From positions 1 to 24,916 of the forward strand of contig URCP01000034.1 of assembly GCA_900546315.1 (NCBI GenBank): DNA of 24,916 nucleotides, in the 5' to 3' direction. Both the position numbers and the translations under genes were made by a program. The notes beneath the pieces were generated by a model. The model had not been told where the DNA came from, ran no database searches, and saw only the letters and a program-made list of their open reading frames with translations. The stretch is from an uncultured Eubacteriales bacterium (GTDB taxonomy: Bacteria; Bacillota; Clostridia; Oscillospirales; CAG-272). Below, piece after piece: positions 8,788-16,634 of the stretch (within the stretch, counting starts at the first letter, position 1; each line of letters opens with the position of its first letter).

Positions 8788-9613
8788 TTTCTTGTTCTCC
8801 TTCGAGAAAACATAATGGTTTCTCTATTTCTATCTGGTCAATCCTGCTCGGCAGGGAATTGTAGTGTTTTTTGTACAGCCTCGTGAAGTATCCCGGGTTC
8901 TCAAATCCGTTCGCCTCCGCCGCCTCCGCGACCGAGACAAATCCGTTCCGCAGCATCTCCCGCGCGCTTTCGAGGCGGAGCGTCGTTATGTACGCGAGCG
9001 GCGTCTGACCGACACAGCTCTTGAAGAGGAAGCGCAGATACTCGTCGGAAATCCCGCACATCGCGGCGAGGTCGGTCACCAATATCTTCTCCCTGAAATT
9101 CGCGCGGATGTGTTCGAGGGCGGGGGCGATCAGCGCGTATTTCCCGCTTTGCATATACTGCTTTTCGCGGTCGGCGACGATCATGGCGAAGATTTCCGAG
9201 AGGATGGCGTGTGTGCGCAGATAGTATCCCGGGTTCTTCTGTCGCCAGACCTCCTCGGCGCTGAGAAACATCTTCTTGTACGGGTTCCCGGGCTCGAGGA
9301 TTATTGTCTCGGGCGGAAATTCCGAGCCGTCCGTGTCGCCGAGGATGTTTATCGACGCGAGGACTATCGTTCCCTTTTCGTATATCGTCTGTGAGTTCAC
9401 CGAGCCTTTCGGTATGAAGTAGATGCAGTCCGGCACGAGCTCGATCTTCGTATTTCCGAAAATCTGCGTTGAGCAGCCGTCGATCTTGTACACTATCTCA
9501 CACGAGTCGCGCCTGCCGAACGGACGGAACTTCCCGGCGATCGACTCCCGGACGTTTATCTGTATCAGGTGAAAATCAAGGTCGTCCTTGTCGAAGAAAC
9601 TTGTTTTTTTCAT
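8780..9613 (-). CDS. AraC-family transcriptional regulator
   Basis: The 277-residue protein has an N-terminal cupin-like ligand-sensing part (about 1-150) and a C-terminal pair of helix-turn-helix motifs (about 175-277). The first is LVTDLAAMCGISDEYLRFLFKS and the second is SVAEAAEANGFENPGYFTRLYKK, followed by the usual SLPSRI end. The start is the ATG at 9613, with AGAAAGG upstream. A longer in-frame reading from further upstream runs back into the neighbouring gene and adds 28 unlikely residues. It lies between the dehydrogenase (28-base gap) and the glycyl radical enzyme (8-base overlap) in one transcription unit, so it probably regulates this unit or the divergent transporter genes. The ligand is probably a small carbon source, but this is inference. 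Confidence 0.93.
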   Translation of the reverse strand: MKKTSFFDKDDLDFHLIQINVRESIAGKFRPFGRRDSCEIVYKIDGCSTQIFGNTKIELVPDCIYFIPKGSVNSQTIYEKGTIVLASINILGDTDGSEFPPETIILEPGNPYKKMFLSAEEVWRQKNPGYYLRTHAILSEIFAMIVADREKQYMQSGKYALIAPALEHIRANFREKILVTDLAAMCGISDEYLRFLFKSCVGQTPLAYITTLRLESAREMLRNGFVSVAEAAEANGFENPGYFTRLYKKHYNSLPSRIDQIEIEKPLCFLEGEQEND

Positions 9614-9641
9614 TATGACACCTTTCTGTGAGAGCCTATGA

Positions 9642-10418
9642 TCAATAGACCGCGCCGCTGTCGCCCGCGTCCGCGACGACCGTGTGCCCGCAGACAATCT
9701 CGCCCGACCTGCTCAGCAGATACGCCGCCAGCTCAGCGATCTCCTCCGGAAGGATAAAACGTCCGAGAGCGTGGCGCGGATACGGCTGATCCGCCGACTT
9801 CGCGTAGTTCGAGATCATGTCGGTCAGCGTGGCTCCGGGCGCTATGCCGTTTATGATTATGCCGTTCTTTCCGTAGCGGTTTCCAAACGAGCGCGTCCAG
9901 CGGATCACGGCGGTCTTTGCTGCGCCGTAAGAGCCGACGACTCCCATGCACGCCGCGTTCGAGGCGATATTCAGAATGTTTCCGGGACGCCCGCGGGAGA
10001 GAAGAAAATCTATCTCGTCGCGCATCATGAAAAACGCGCCCTTGAAGTTTATGTCGTTGAGTCTGTCCCATTCGTCCGGCGTTATGTCCCACGGCTCAAA
10101 ACCGCGTCCGAGCGCCTGATTCCCGCCGAGAGCCGCCGCGTTGACAAATCCGTCGAGTCCGCCCGCGAGAGCCTCCGCCTCGGTGAGCTTTTCGGGAATA
10201 TGCTCACAGTCGGCGATGTCGAGCGTCATTGTGAAGAGACGGTCTGAGGCGATCTCTCCGGCGGATTTCATGAGCTTTTCCGGCGTTCGTCCGGCTATGA
10301 CGACTGTCGCGCCGCCCGCTGTCAGACGTTTTGCTATGGCTTTGCCGATGCCGCTTCCGCCGCCGGTGACGAGAAAGTGGGTTGAGCGAAGCTCAGAGCC
10401 GTTTGTTGCGCTTTGCAT
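9642..10418 (-). CDS. Short-chain dehydrogenase/reductase (SDR)
   Basis: It is a 258-residue classical SDR oxidoreductase. The NAD(P) loop TGGGSGIG is at residues 18-25, NAA at 93-95, and the catalytic Ser153, Tyr164 and Lys168 (YGAAK). The C-terminal GAYLLSRSGEIVCGHT-like block (ELAAYLLSR) is also typical. The substrate cannot be read from sequence. Relatives act on sugars, sugar acids, polyols or acyl groups. The start is the ATG at 10418 with AAAGGAG upstream; a further in-frame ATG at 10517 lies inside the promoter and is rejected. It is the first gene of the leftward operon, which suggests it works with the glycyl radical enzyme in one catabolic route. Confidence 0.92.
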   Translation of the reverse strand: MQSATNGSELRSTHFLVTGGGSGIGKAIAKRLTAGGATVVIAGRTPEKLMKSAGEIASDRLFTMTLDIADCEHIPEKLTEAEALAGGLDGFVNAAALGGNQALGRGFEPWDITPDEWDRLNDINFKGAFFMMRDEIDFLLSRGRPGNILNIASNAACMGVVGSYGAAKTAVIRWTRSFGNRYGKNGIIINGIAPGATLTDMISNYAKSADQPYPRHALGRFILPEEIAELAAYLLSRSGEIVCGHTVVADAGDSGAVY

Positions 10419-10488
10419 GTTGAACTCCTTTGGCAGATAACTTGTTTTTTGAAGGATAGTACAGTCATTTCTTTCACCGCGCAGGATT

Positions 10489-10517
10489 ATTATATACGAA
10501 ACAAGGCATTTTGTCAA
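10489..10517 (-). promoter_or_regulatory. Consensus sigma-A promoter of the SDR-araC-glycyl radical enzyme operon
   Basis: On the minus strand TTGACA (10517-10512) and TATAAT (10494-10489) are separated by exactly 17 bases. Both hexamers match the consensus perfectly. Transcription should start near 10482, leaving a leader of about 65 bases before the SDR start. Confidence 0.88.
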
Positions 10518-10557
10518 GTGAGACTGAAAGTATTATGTTGGTTTTTGTGCAGATTCA

Positions 10558-10582
10558 GCGTTTTGTCCATTTACACAAACGC
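10558..10582. promoter_or_regulatory. Imperfect inverted repeat over the -35 region, possible operator
   Basis: GCGTTTTGT (10558-10566) and ACAAACGC (10575-10582) form an inverted repeat with one extra T on the left. It covers the -35 element of the rightward promoter, a typical repressor position. It lies in the 220-base divergent intergenic region next to an AraC gene. The binding protein is unknown. Confidence 0.35.
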
Positions 10583-10599
10583 CGCGTGTATGCTATAAT
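10570..10599 (+). promoter_or_regulatory. Promoter of the solute-binding protein/M20 peptidase unit
   Basis: TTTACA (10570-10575), an 18-base spacer and TATAAT (10594-10599) with an extended -10 TG at 10591-10592. It is followed by a roughly 33-base leader and AAAGGAG (10624-10630), 8 bases before the ATG at 10639. Confidence 0.8.
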
Positions 10600-10638
10600 G
10601 CAATTGTAAATTTTACTGTACGTAAAGGAGAAAACCCA

Positions 10639-12117
10639 ATGAAAAGAAGAATATCACTCATCCTCGCGCTCCTTATGTTGGCGGGAAGCGTGTCCTGCGG
10701 AAGCGGTTCCGGAGACAAAACACAGGACACAACCGCGGGCGACACGACTACCAGCGGGGAGACGACCGCGGAGGAAGTTCTGACCGACGGCGTGCCGGAT
10801 ATCGATATGGATGGATTTGTGTTTTCGGTGTTTCACAACAATCCGACACAGATGACATGGACGAACCTGACGCTGGATGTCGCGGAACCGAATGGCGAGG
10901 TACTCAACGACGCCATATATAACCGCAACCGCAAGATTGAGGACAGATTCAACTGTAAGATTGAGACGACCGAGTTCACCGAATTCCAGATAGGCGCAAA
11001 GGAAATATCGCAGGAAGTAATGGCGGGCGAATCGAATTATGACGTGTGGTTTCCCCGAGACTACAATATTCCGGCGTCAATACCGTATCTCAGACCTCTG
11101 AACGACCTTCCTTATGTGAATCTTGACGCCGACTGGTGGTTCCCGAACGCCTCAGACGTGTTCAGATTCAATGGCGTTCAGTACGGCGCGACGAGCTATT
11201 TCTCTCTGTCACAGGTGTCCCGCGCGGCGGCTCTTGATTTCAATAAGGATATCTATGAGACGATCGGCGCTGAGAAGACGCCATATGAATATGTGCGTGA
11301 CAATGAGTGGACGCTCGACACCTTCGCGTCGGTCGCGAAGCTCGGCTACAGCGACCTCAATGGAAACGCTCAGATAGATGAGGGAGACAGATTCGGAATG
11401 GGCTCCGGCTGGCGCGAGGTATATATGAGATATATTCTCGGCTCCGGCGTGAATTTCATATCGCGTGACGACAAGGGTTATCCTGTGTTCGATCTTCCGG
11501 GTAATCAGGGAGCGATTGATAAGATGCTCCATATCTTCGATCTGTTCAATGACAAACAGATATACAACAACCCGTCAAAGTCGAATCCGGACTCTGTCGC
11601 TTACGGAACATTCCAGGAGGGAAATGTTCTGTTCGTCATCGGTCATCCGTTCAATATGAGCGTGACATACAGAGAACTTGACGCGAATATAGGCTTTGTT
11701 CCCTGCCCGAAATATGATTCAGAACAGGAAAGATACTATTCACCGACTTACGCGGGTGAGATGATGGCGATTCTGAAGACACTTCCTGACGAGCGTCTTG
11801 AAAATGTGTCCGCCATACTTGAGGCGCTGAGTTTCTCCGGAATGCATGACGTCCTTCCGATTTATCGTGAGGTCACGATGAAGGGCAAATCGGCGCGCGA
11901 CCTTGAGTCGGAGGAGATGTTCGATATAGTCCTTGACTCGATGAGCTTTGATTTCGGTCTCATCGCGTGGGAAGGAGATGTCGTCAACCCGATTATTATG
12001 GGAATATACGCGAGTGGGAACGGGGATGTTGTTTCGACATTCGCGAAACTCTCAAACAAGATCAACGGAGTTGTTGACAAGCTCGTAGAATCCATAGAGG
12101 CGGAACAGGCGTCATGA
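10639..12117 (+). CDS. Extracellular solute-binding lipoprotein (ABC-type), ligand unknown
   Basis: The 492-residue protein begins with a lipoprotein signal peptide. A basic MKRR is followed by a hydrophobic core and Cys20 in AGSVSC, an imperfect but plausible lipobox. A Ser/Thr-rich linker (about 21-50) follows, and then a periplasmic-binding-protein-like domain. Residues 85-98 (NGEVLNDAIYNRNR) and a calcium-loop-like segment DLNGNAQIDEGD (239-250) recur in the second such protein at 23843, so the two are paralogues. Carbohydrate-type ABC transporters use binding proteins of this sort, but no permease or ATPase gene is adjacent. The stop overlaps the M20 peptidase start (ATGA). The ligand is unknown; a peptide or sugar acid is possible given the neighbours. 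Confidence 0.85.
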   Translation: MKRRISLILALLMLAGSVSCGSGSGDKTQDTTAGDTTTSGETTAEEVLTDGVPDIDMDGFVFSVFHNNPTQMTWTNLTLDVAEPNGEVLNDAIYNRNRKIEDRFNCKIETTEFTEFQIGAKEISQEVMAGESNYDVWFPRDYNIPASIPYLRPLNDLPYVNLDADWWFPNASDVFRFNGVQYGATSYFSLSQVSRAAALDFNKDIYETIGAEKTPYEYVRDNEWTLDTFASVAKLGYSDLNGNAQIDEGDRFGMGSGWREVYMRYILGSGVNFISRDDKGYPVFDLPGNQGAIDKMLHIFDLFNDKQIYNNPSKSNPDSVAYGTFQEGNVLFVIGHPFNMSVTYRELDANIGFVPCPKYDSEQERYYSPTYAGEMMAILKTLPDERLENVSAILEALSFSGMHDVLPIYREVTMKGKSARDLESEEMFDIVLDSMSFDFGLIAWEGDVVNPIIMGIYASGNGDVVSTFAKLSNKINGVVDKLVESIEAEQAS

Positions 12118-13523
12118 GCGGCGAACTCTTTGAATCTGTCAGCGCTTATATGCGCTCGCACAGTGATTATATAACCTCCACTCTCTCCCGTCTCGTGAAA
12201 ATCCCTTCCGTCCGCTCCGCCCCCGCCCCCGGCGCTCCATACGGCAGAAAGTGCGCGGAGGCTCTTGAGGAGACGCGTAAAATCTACGAGGAGAACGGCT
12301 TCGCGGCCGAAATTCATCAGGAAAGCGGATACCTTCTCGCGCGCTCCGGCGGGAGGGGGAAACAGATCGGTATTTTCGCCCACGCCGACGTCGTTCCGGT
12401 CTATGACGACTGGATGCTCGCCGAACCGTTTTCGGCGGCGATCCGCGACGGGTTCATGATCAGCCGCGGCGCTCTTGACGACAAGTCGGGGATTGTCTGC
12501 TCTCTGCTCGCCGCCATGGCGATACGCGACCTCGGGATACCCTTCTCGTCCGGACTTCTGATGGTCACCGAAAACAACGAGGAGAGCGGCATGGGCGGTA
12601 TAAAGCGGTTCGTCAGAGAACAGCCGATGCCGGAAGCGTCGATCATCGCGGACGCCGGTTATCCGGTATATCGCGGTGAGAAGAGCTTCGTCAGGTTCTG
12701 GGCGGTCGGACGCGGAAAGTTTGAAACTGTGACAGAGCTTGTCGGCGGAAAGGACGCGTTCAACATAATCGCCGGAAGCGCCCATGCGACCTTTGAGAGC
12801 GAGATATTCCCGCACGGCGGCGCGCCGTCAGATCCCGACCTCACGCTGTCCTCCGACCACAAGACCCTCAGCGCGACCGGCATCTCAAAGCACGCGGCGC
12901 TCCCCGAGGGCTCGAAGAACGCGATAATCACGCTGACCGACGCGCTCTCGCACTGCGACGACCTGCCGGAGAACGACAGAAAGCTCTTTTCCGATATCCG
13001 CGCGATACTCGGCAGCTTTGGTGAAGGTCTCGGCGTTGAGGGGAACGACCCGAGGTTCGGCAGGACCACCGCCGCCACGGGTATGCTGAAGCTCATCGAC
13101 GGCAGACCCGCCGTATCCTACGACATGCGCTTCGGCACGATGTTCGATTCCGCCGATCTCATCGCGAAGATAAAGGAAAGGCTCGACAGCCTCGGGTTTG
13201 ACATGGAGATCGTCGAGGACGACAAGGGATTCTTCATCGGTGACGACAACGAGTACCTGAAGGCGCTCCTCGAGGCGTACAGCGAGTGCACCGGCGCTGT
13301 CGACCCGAAGCCGAACGTCAACAGCGGAGCGACCCACGCGAGACTGCTGAAAAACGCCTTCGGCGTCGCCGCCGCGGACTGGCATACGCGCCCGTTCACC
13401 CTTCCCGCCGGGCACGGTGACTGCCATCAGCCGGACGAGTGCGTGTGGCTTGAGGGCGTCGGAAGAGCAGCCGCGATACTCGCATATATGCTCGTGAGGC
13501 TCGACCGGAAGATATCCGGATAA
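12114..13523 (+). CDS. M20-family metallopeptidase (PepV-like dipeptidase)
   Basis: The 469 residues match the length of PepV/Xaa-His dipeptidases. The di-zinc site is readable: His90 and Asp92 in HADVVP, bridging Asp122 in RGALDDKSG, catalytic Glu156 with ligand Glu157 in NNEESG, Asp180 in ADAGYP, and a C-terminal His438 in CHQPDE. An inserted lid/dimerisation domain occupies the middle (about 190-370). There is no signal peptide, so it is cytoplasmic and would split dipeptides or similar amide compounds after uptake. It overlaps the binding-protein gene by four bases, which suggests that protein feeds a substrate to it. A hairpin follows 15 bases after the stop. Confidence 0.9.
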   Translation: MSGELFESVSAYMRSHSDYITSTLSRLVKIPSVRSAPAPGAPYGRKCAEALEETRKIYEENGFAAEIHQESGYLLARSGGRGKQIGIFAHADVVPVYDDWMLAEPFSAAIRDGFMISRGALDDKSGIVCSLLAAMAIRDLGIPFSSGLLMVTENNEESGMGGIKRFVREQPMPEASIIADAGYPVYRGEKSFVRFWAVGRGKFETVTELVGGKDAFNIIAGSAHATFESEIFPHGGAPSDPDLTLSSDHKTLSATGISKHAALPEGSKNAIITLTDALSHCDDLPENDRKLFSDIRAILGSFGEGLGVEGNDPRFGRTTAATGMLKLIDGRPAVSYDMRFGTMFDSADLIAKIKERLDSLGFDMEIVEDDKGFFIGDDNEYLKALLEAYSECTGAVDPKPNVNSGATHARLLKNAFGVAAADWHTRPFTLPAGHGDCHQPDECVWLEGVGRAAAILAYMLVRLDRKISG

Positions 13524-13538
13524 AAAAGAACAGAGATG

Positions 13539-13578
13539 AGCCGCCCCGGACTTTGAAAACAAGTCCGGGGCGGCTTTC
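13539..13578. terminator. Strong hairpin ending the binding protein/peptidase unit
   Basis: A perfect 15-base inverted repeat, AGCCGCCCCGGACTT (13539-13553) with its complement at 13561-13575, has a 7-base loop. The T-run after it is short (TTT), so it is either a weak intrinsic terminator or an mRNA-protecting 3' hairpin. Confidence 0.7.
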
Positions 13579-13592
13579 ACAATCCGGATTTA

Positions 13593-13628
13593 CGCGGAAT
13601 TTACCGAGAAAAATCAAGGAATTCCGCG
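13593..13628. repeat. Inverted repeat upstream of potA, possible operator
   Basis: CGCGGAATT (13593-13601) and AATTCCGCG (13620-13628) are perfect 9-base complements 18 bases apart. A related AATTCGCGA occurs at 13682-13690. The rest of the 294-base gap between the peptidase gene and potA is AT-rich and holds only the pot promoter at its 3' side. A protein-binding role is possible but unproven. Confidence 0.4.
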
Positions 13629-13716
13629 AAAATGTTCAATTTATTATGGTTTTTGTGGGGTAAAATCGGAATAAACAGAGAAATTCGCGATTTTCACGGG
13701 TTTTTTTGAAAAACTA

Positions 13717-13745
13717 TTGATTTTTGCGCTTGATTCTGCTACAAT
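13717..13745 (+). promoter_or_regulatory. Promoter of potABCD
   Basis: TTGATT (13717-13722), a 17-base spacer and TACAAT (13740-13745) with an extended -10 TG at 13737-13738. The expected leader is about 65 bases. A ribosome site is hardly visible: GGGGG at 13800-13804 lies 13 bases from the potA ATG. Confidence 0.7.
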
Positions 13746-13817
13746 AATGTCATTGCGGGATTTTCTTTATCAGAATTACCGGATTATTATTTTTGAAGCG
13801 GGGGCACGATAGTTTTA

Positions 13818-14924
13818 ATGGACAAACACAAGATAATCGAGCTTAAGGGCATAACCAAGGAATACGAGGGTGAGCCCGTACTGCGAGGTATAGACCTCAA
13901 CATTCATGATAAGGAGTTCGTGACGCTGCTGGGCCCTTCCGGCTGCGGCAAGACGACGACACTGAGAATTGTCGGCGGCTTCATAACTCCGGATTCCGGC
14001 GACGTTCTTTTCGACGGCAAGAAGGTCAACGACCTGCCGCCGTACAAGCGTCCGGTCAACACGGTGTTCCAGAAGTACGCGCTTTTTCCGCACCTCAACG
14101 TGTACGAGAATGTCGCGTTCGGTCTGAGACTCAAGCATACTCCGGAGGCGGAGGTGTCAAGGCGTGTCGGTGAGATGCTCGAGATGGTCGACCTCAAGGG
14201 CTTCGACAAGCGCGGAGTGAACCAGCTCTCCGGCGGCCAGCAGCAGAGAATCGCGATCGCGCGCGCTCTGATCAACGACCCGAAGGTGCTCCTTCTCGAC
14301 GAGCCGCTCGGCGCGCTCGATCTGAAGCTGCGCAAGGAGATGCAGATCGAGCTCAAGAAAATACAGCAGCAGATGGAGATAACCTTCATCTATGTCACGC
14401 ACGACCAGGAAGAGGCGCTGACAATGTCCGACACCGTCGTCGTCATGAAGGACGGCACGATACAGCAGATCGGAACTCCGCAGGATATCTACAACGAGCC
14501 GAAGAACGCGTTTGTCGCGGATTTCATCGGCGAGTCGAACATCCTGCCGGGAATCATGCACAAGGACTTCCTCGTCGAGTTCGCGGGGAACAACTTCGAG
14601 TGCGTCGACAAGGGCTTCGCTCCCATGGAGCCGGTCGACGTCGTCATTCGTCCTGAGGATATACAGCTCGTTCCGGCGTCGGACGAGGTGCTCAACGGCG
14701 TCGTCGAGAACGTGCAGTTCAAGGGCGTCCACTATGAGATCATCGTCAGGGCGTACTCGGACACATGGATCGTCCACTCGACGAAGGCGCCGGAGGTCGG
14801 CTCGATCGTCGGCATAACCCTTACTCCGGAGGACATCCATATCATGAAGAAGAGCAATGTAAAGAAAATAGATTATCTGAAGTCGGAATCGGAGGCGGAG
14901 AAAGACATTGAACACAAGATCTAA
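13818..14924 (+). CDS. potA: Spermidine/putrescine ABC transporter, ATP-binding subunit
   Basis: It is the ATPase that drives polyamine uptake through PotBC. It has 368 residues, with Walker A GPSGCGKTT (39-47), the signature LSGGQQQR (137-144), Walker B VLLLDE (157-162) and the switch His195 in VTHDQEEA. A C-terminal TOBE-like regulatory domain spans about 240-355, as in PotA and other type I importers. The order potA-B-C-D is the classical one, and the permeases and binding protein downstream support polyamines as substrate. Its 3' end overlaps potB by 17 bases. The ribosome site is weak and distant, and an in-frame stop upstream rules out a longer start. Confidence 0.95.
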   Translation: MDKHKIIELKGITKEYEGEPVLRGIDLNIHDKEFVTLLGPSGCGKTTTLRIVGGFITPDSGDVLFDGKKVNDLPPYKRPVNTVFQKYALFPHLNVYENVAFGLRLKHTPEAEVSRRVGEMLEMVDLKGFDKRGVNQLSGGQQQRIAIARALINDPKVLLLDEPLGALDLKLRKEMQIELKKIQQQMEITFIYVTHDQEEALTMSDTVVVMKDGTIQQIGTPQDIYNEPKNAFVADFIGESNILPGIMHKDFLVEFAGNNFECVDKGFAPMEPVDVVIRPEDIQLVPASDEVLNGVVENVQFKGVHYEIIVRAYSDTWIVHSTKAPEVGSIVGITLTPEDIHIMKKSNVKKIDYLKSESEAEKDIEHKI

Positions 14925-15825
14925 GCTCGCCGCCGCGCCATATCTCTTATGGATGGTGGTATTCATCGTTGTGCCGCTCATCCTGATCGCGGTGTTCGCT
15001 TTCACGACGACGGCGACCTGTGACGCCGAGGGGAACATACTCTCTGAGGAAGCGCTCGCCGATTATCTCGCCGAGTGCGAGGAGAACGAGACCGAGCCGG
15101 AGCTGACCGAGAAGACGATATTCACGTTGCAGAATATCCTCGACGTCTCGAAGTACACGACGGTGCTGATAAACTCCGCGTGGCTCGCTCTTATCGCGAC
15201 GGTTATCTGTCTTGTCATCGCGTATCCGCTCGCTTATATGATCTCGAGGATGTTCTACACGCGGCAGAAGCTGGCGCTCATGCTTGTCATGCTCCCGATG
15301 TGGATGAACTTCCTGCTCCGCACCTACGCGTGGATGACCCTTCTCGAGAAGAACGGACTGATCAACAAGCTGTTCGGGCTGATCGGGCTTGGGCCGTTCA
15401 ATATGATCAACACGCAGGGCGCGGTCGTGCTCGGTATGATATATAACTATCTGCCGTTCATGATCCTCCCGCTCTACTCTGTCATGACGAAGATCGACAA
15501 CAGAACGGTCGAGGCGGCTCAGGATCTCGGGGCTAACAGCTTCCAGGTCATTTCCCGTGTTATCGTGCCGCTCTCGATGCCGGGCGTCGCTTCGGGCATC
15601 ACGATGGTCTTCGTGCCGTCAGTTTCGACGTTCATCATCTCGAGAATGCTCGGCGGCGGAACGAATATGCTCATCGGCGACCTCATCGACCTCCAGTTCC
15701 TCGGCAACGCGTATAACCCGAACCTCGGCGCGGCGATCTCGCTTGTGCTGATGGTGTTCATATTCCTGTGCATGTCGATCACGAACCAGCTCGACAATGA
15801 AGAAATGGATGGTGTTCTGCTTTGA
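14908..15825 (+). CDS. potB: Spermidine/putrescine ABC transporter, permease subunit PotB
   Basis: This is an inner-membrane permease of 305 residues with about six transmembrane helices. The EAA loop that docks on PotA is VEAAQDLGANSFQ followed by VIVPLSMPG. It starts at TTG 14908, with GGAG 7 bases upstream, inside the end of potA. The external loop between the first two helices (about residues 34-68) is strongly acidic, with many Glu and two Cys, and seems longer than in textbook PotB. The stop overlaps the potC start (TTGA). Confidence 0.94.
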   Translation: MNTRSKLAAAPYLLWMVVFIVVPLILIAVFAFTTTATCDAEGNILSEEALADYLAECEENETEPELTEKTIFTLQNILDVSKYTTVLINSAWLALIATVICLVIAYPLAYMISRMFYTRQKLALMLVMLPMWMNFLLRTYAWMTLLEKNGLINKLFGLIGLGPFNMINTQGAVVLGMIYNYLPFMILPLYSVMTKIDNRTVEAAQDLGANSFQVISRVIVPLSMPGVASGITMVFVPSVSTFIISRMLGGGTNMLIGDLIDLQFLGNAYNPNLGAAISLVLMVFIFLCMSITNQLDNEEMDGVLL

Positions 15826-16634
15826 AAAAGATCACTTCTAAAATCTATATCGCGCTCGTGTTCATTTTCCTCTACGCGCCGATCTTCGTGCTCATCGCGA
15901 ACTCGTTCAACAAGTCGAAGAGCCGCACGGTCTGGACCGGCTTCACTCTCGACTGGTACCGCAAGCTGTTCAATAACGACGTCATTCTGAAGAGTCTGCT
16001 GAACACCCTCATCGTCGCGGCGATAGCGTCGATAATCTCGACAATCCTCGGCACGGCGGCGGCTATCGGTATTTACAACATGAAGAAGATCACCCGCTCG
16101 CTCGTCATAAATGTCACCTATATCCCGATCATGAACTCGGAGATGGTAACGGGCGTGTCGCTGATGCTTCTCTTTGTCGCGCTTCACATCGACCTCGGCT
16201 ACATGACGCTCATCTTCGCGCATATAACGTTCTGCGTGCCGTACGTCATACTGAACGTCCTGCCGAAATTGCGACAGATGAACCGGAATCTCTATGACGC
16301 GGCGCTCGACCTCGGGTGCAGCCCGATGCAGGCGTTCAGACACGTCGTCATTCCGGAGATCATGCCGGGCATCGTCACCGGGTTTCTGATGTCGATAACC
16401 TATTCGATCGACGACTTTGTCATAAGCTATTTCACGCACGGCTCGACGTCGCAGACACTGCCGATCACGATCTACTCGATGACCCGCCGCAAGGTGTCGC
16501 CGGAGGTCAACGCGCTCTCCGCGATAATCTTCGTCATAGTCCTCATGGTGCTGCTCCTCATGAACATAAAGGATCTGAAGAGCTCCGCGCCGGGACGCGA
16601 GAAGAAAGTAAAGCACAAGGAGGCGGGAAAATGA
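15822..16634 (+). CDS. potC: Spermidine/putrescine ABC transporter, permease subunit PotC
   Basis: This is the second permease, of 270 residues with about six transmembrane helices. The N-terminal ALVFIFLYAPIFVLIANSFN helix is typical of PotC. The coupling loop is DAALDLGCSPMQAF followed by VVIPEIMPG. It starts at a TTG sharing four bases with the potB stop. The C-terminus is a lysine-rich cytoplasmic tail that contains the potD ribosome site (AAGGAGG). The stop overlaps potD as ATGA. Confidence 0.94.
   Translation: MKKITSKIYIALVFIFLYAPIFVLIANSFNKSKSRTVWTGFTLDWYRKLFNNDVILKSLLNTLIVAAIASIISTILGTAAAIGIYNMKKITRSLVINVTYIPIMNSEMVTGVSLMLLFVALHIDLGYMTLIFAHITFCVPYVILNVLPKLRQMNRNLYDAALDLGCSPMQAFRHVVIPEIMPGIVTGFLMSITYSIDDFVISYFTHGSTSQTLPITIYSMTRRKVSPEVNALSAIIFVIVLMVLLLMNIKDLKSSAPGREKKVKHKEAGK

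Noticed and set aside
16316..16630. A much earlier in-frame start for potD
   Set aside because: It would run through potC in another frame. The signal peptide begins at the ATG at 16631 with AAGGAGG just before it.
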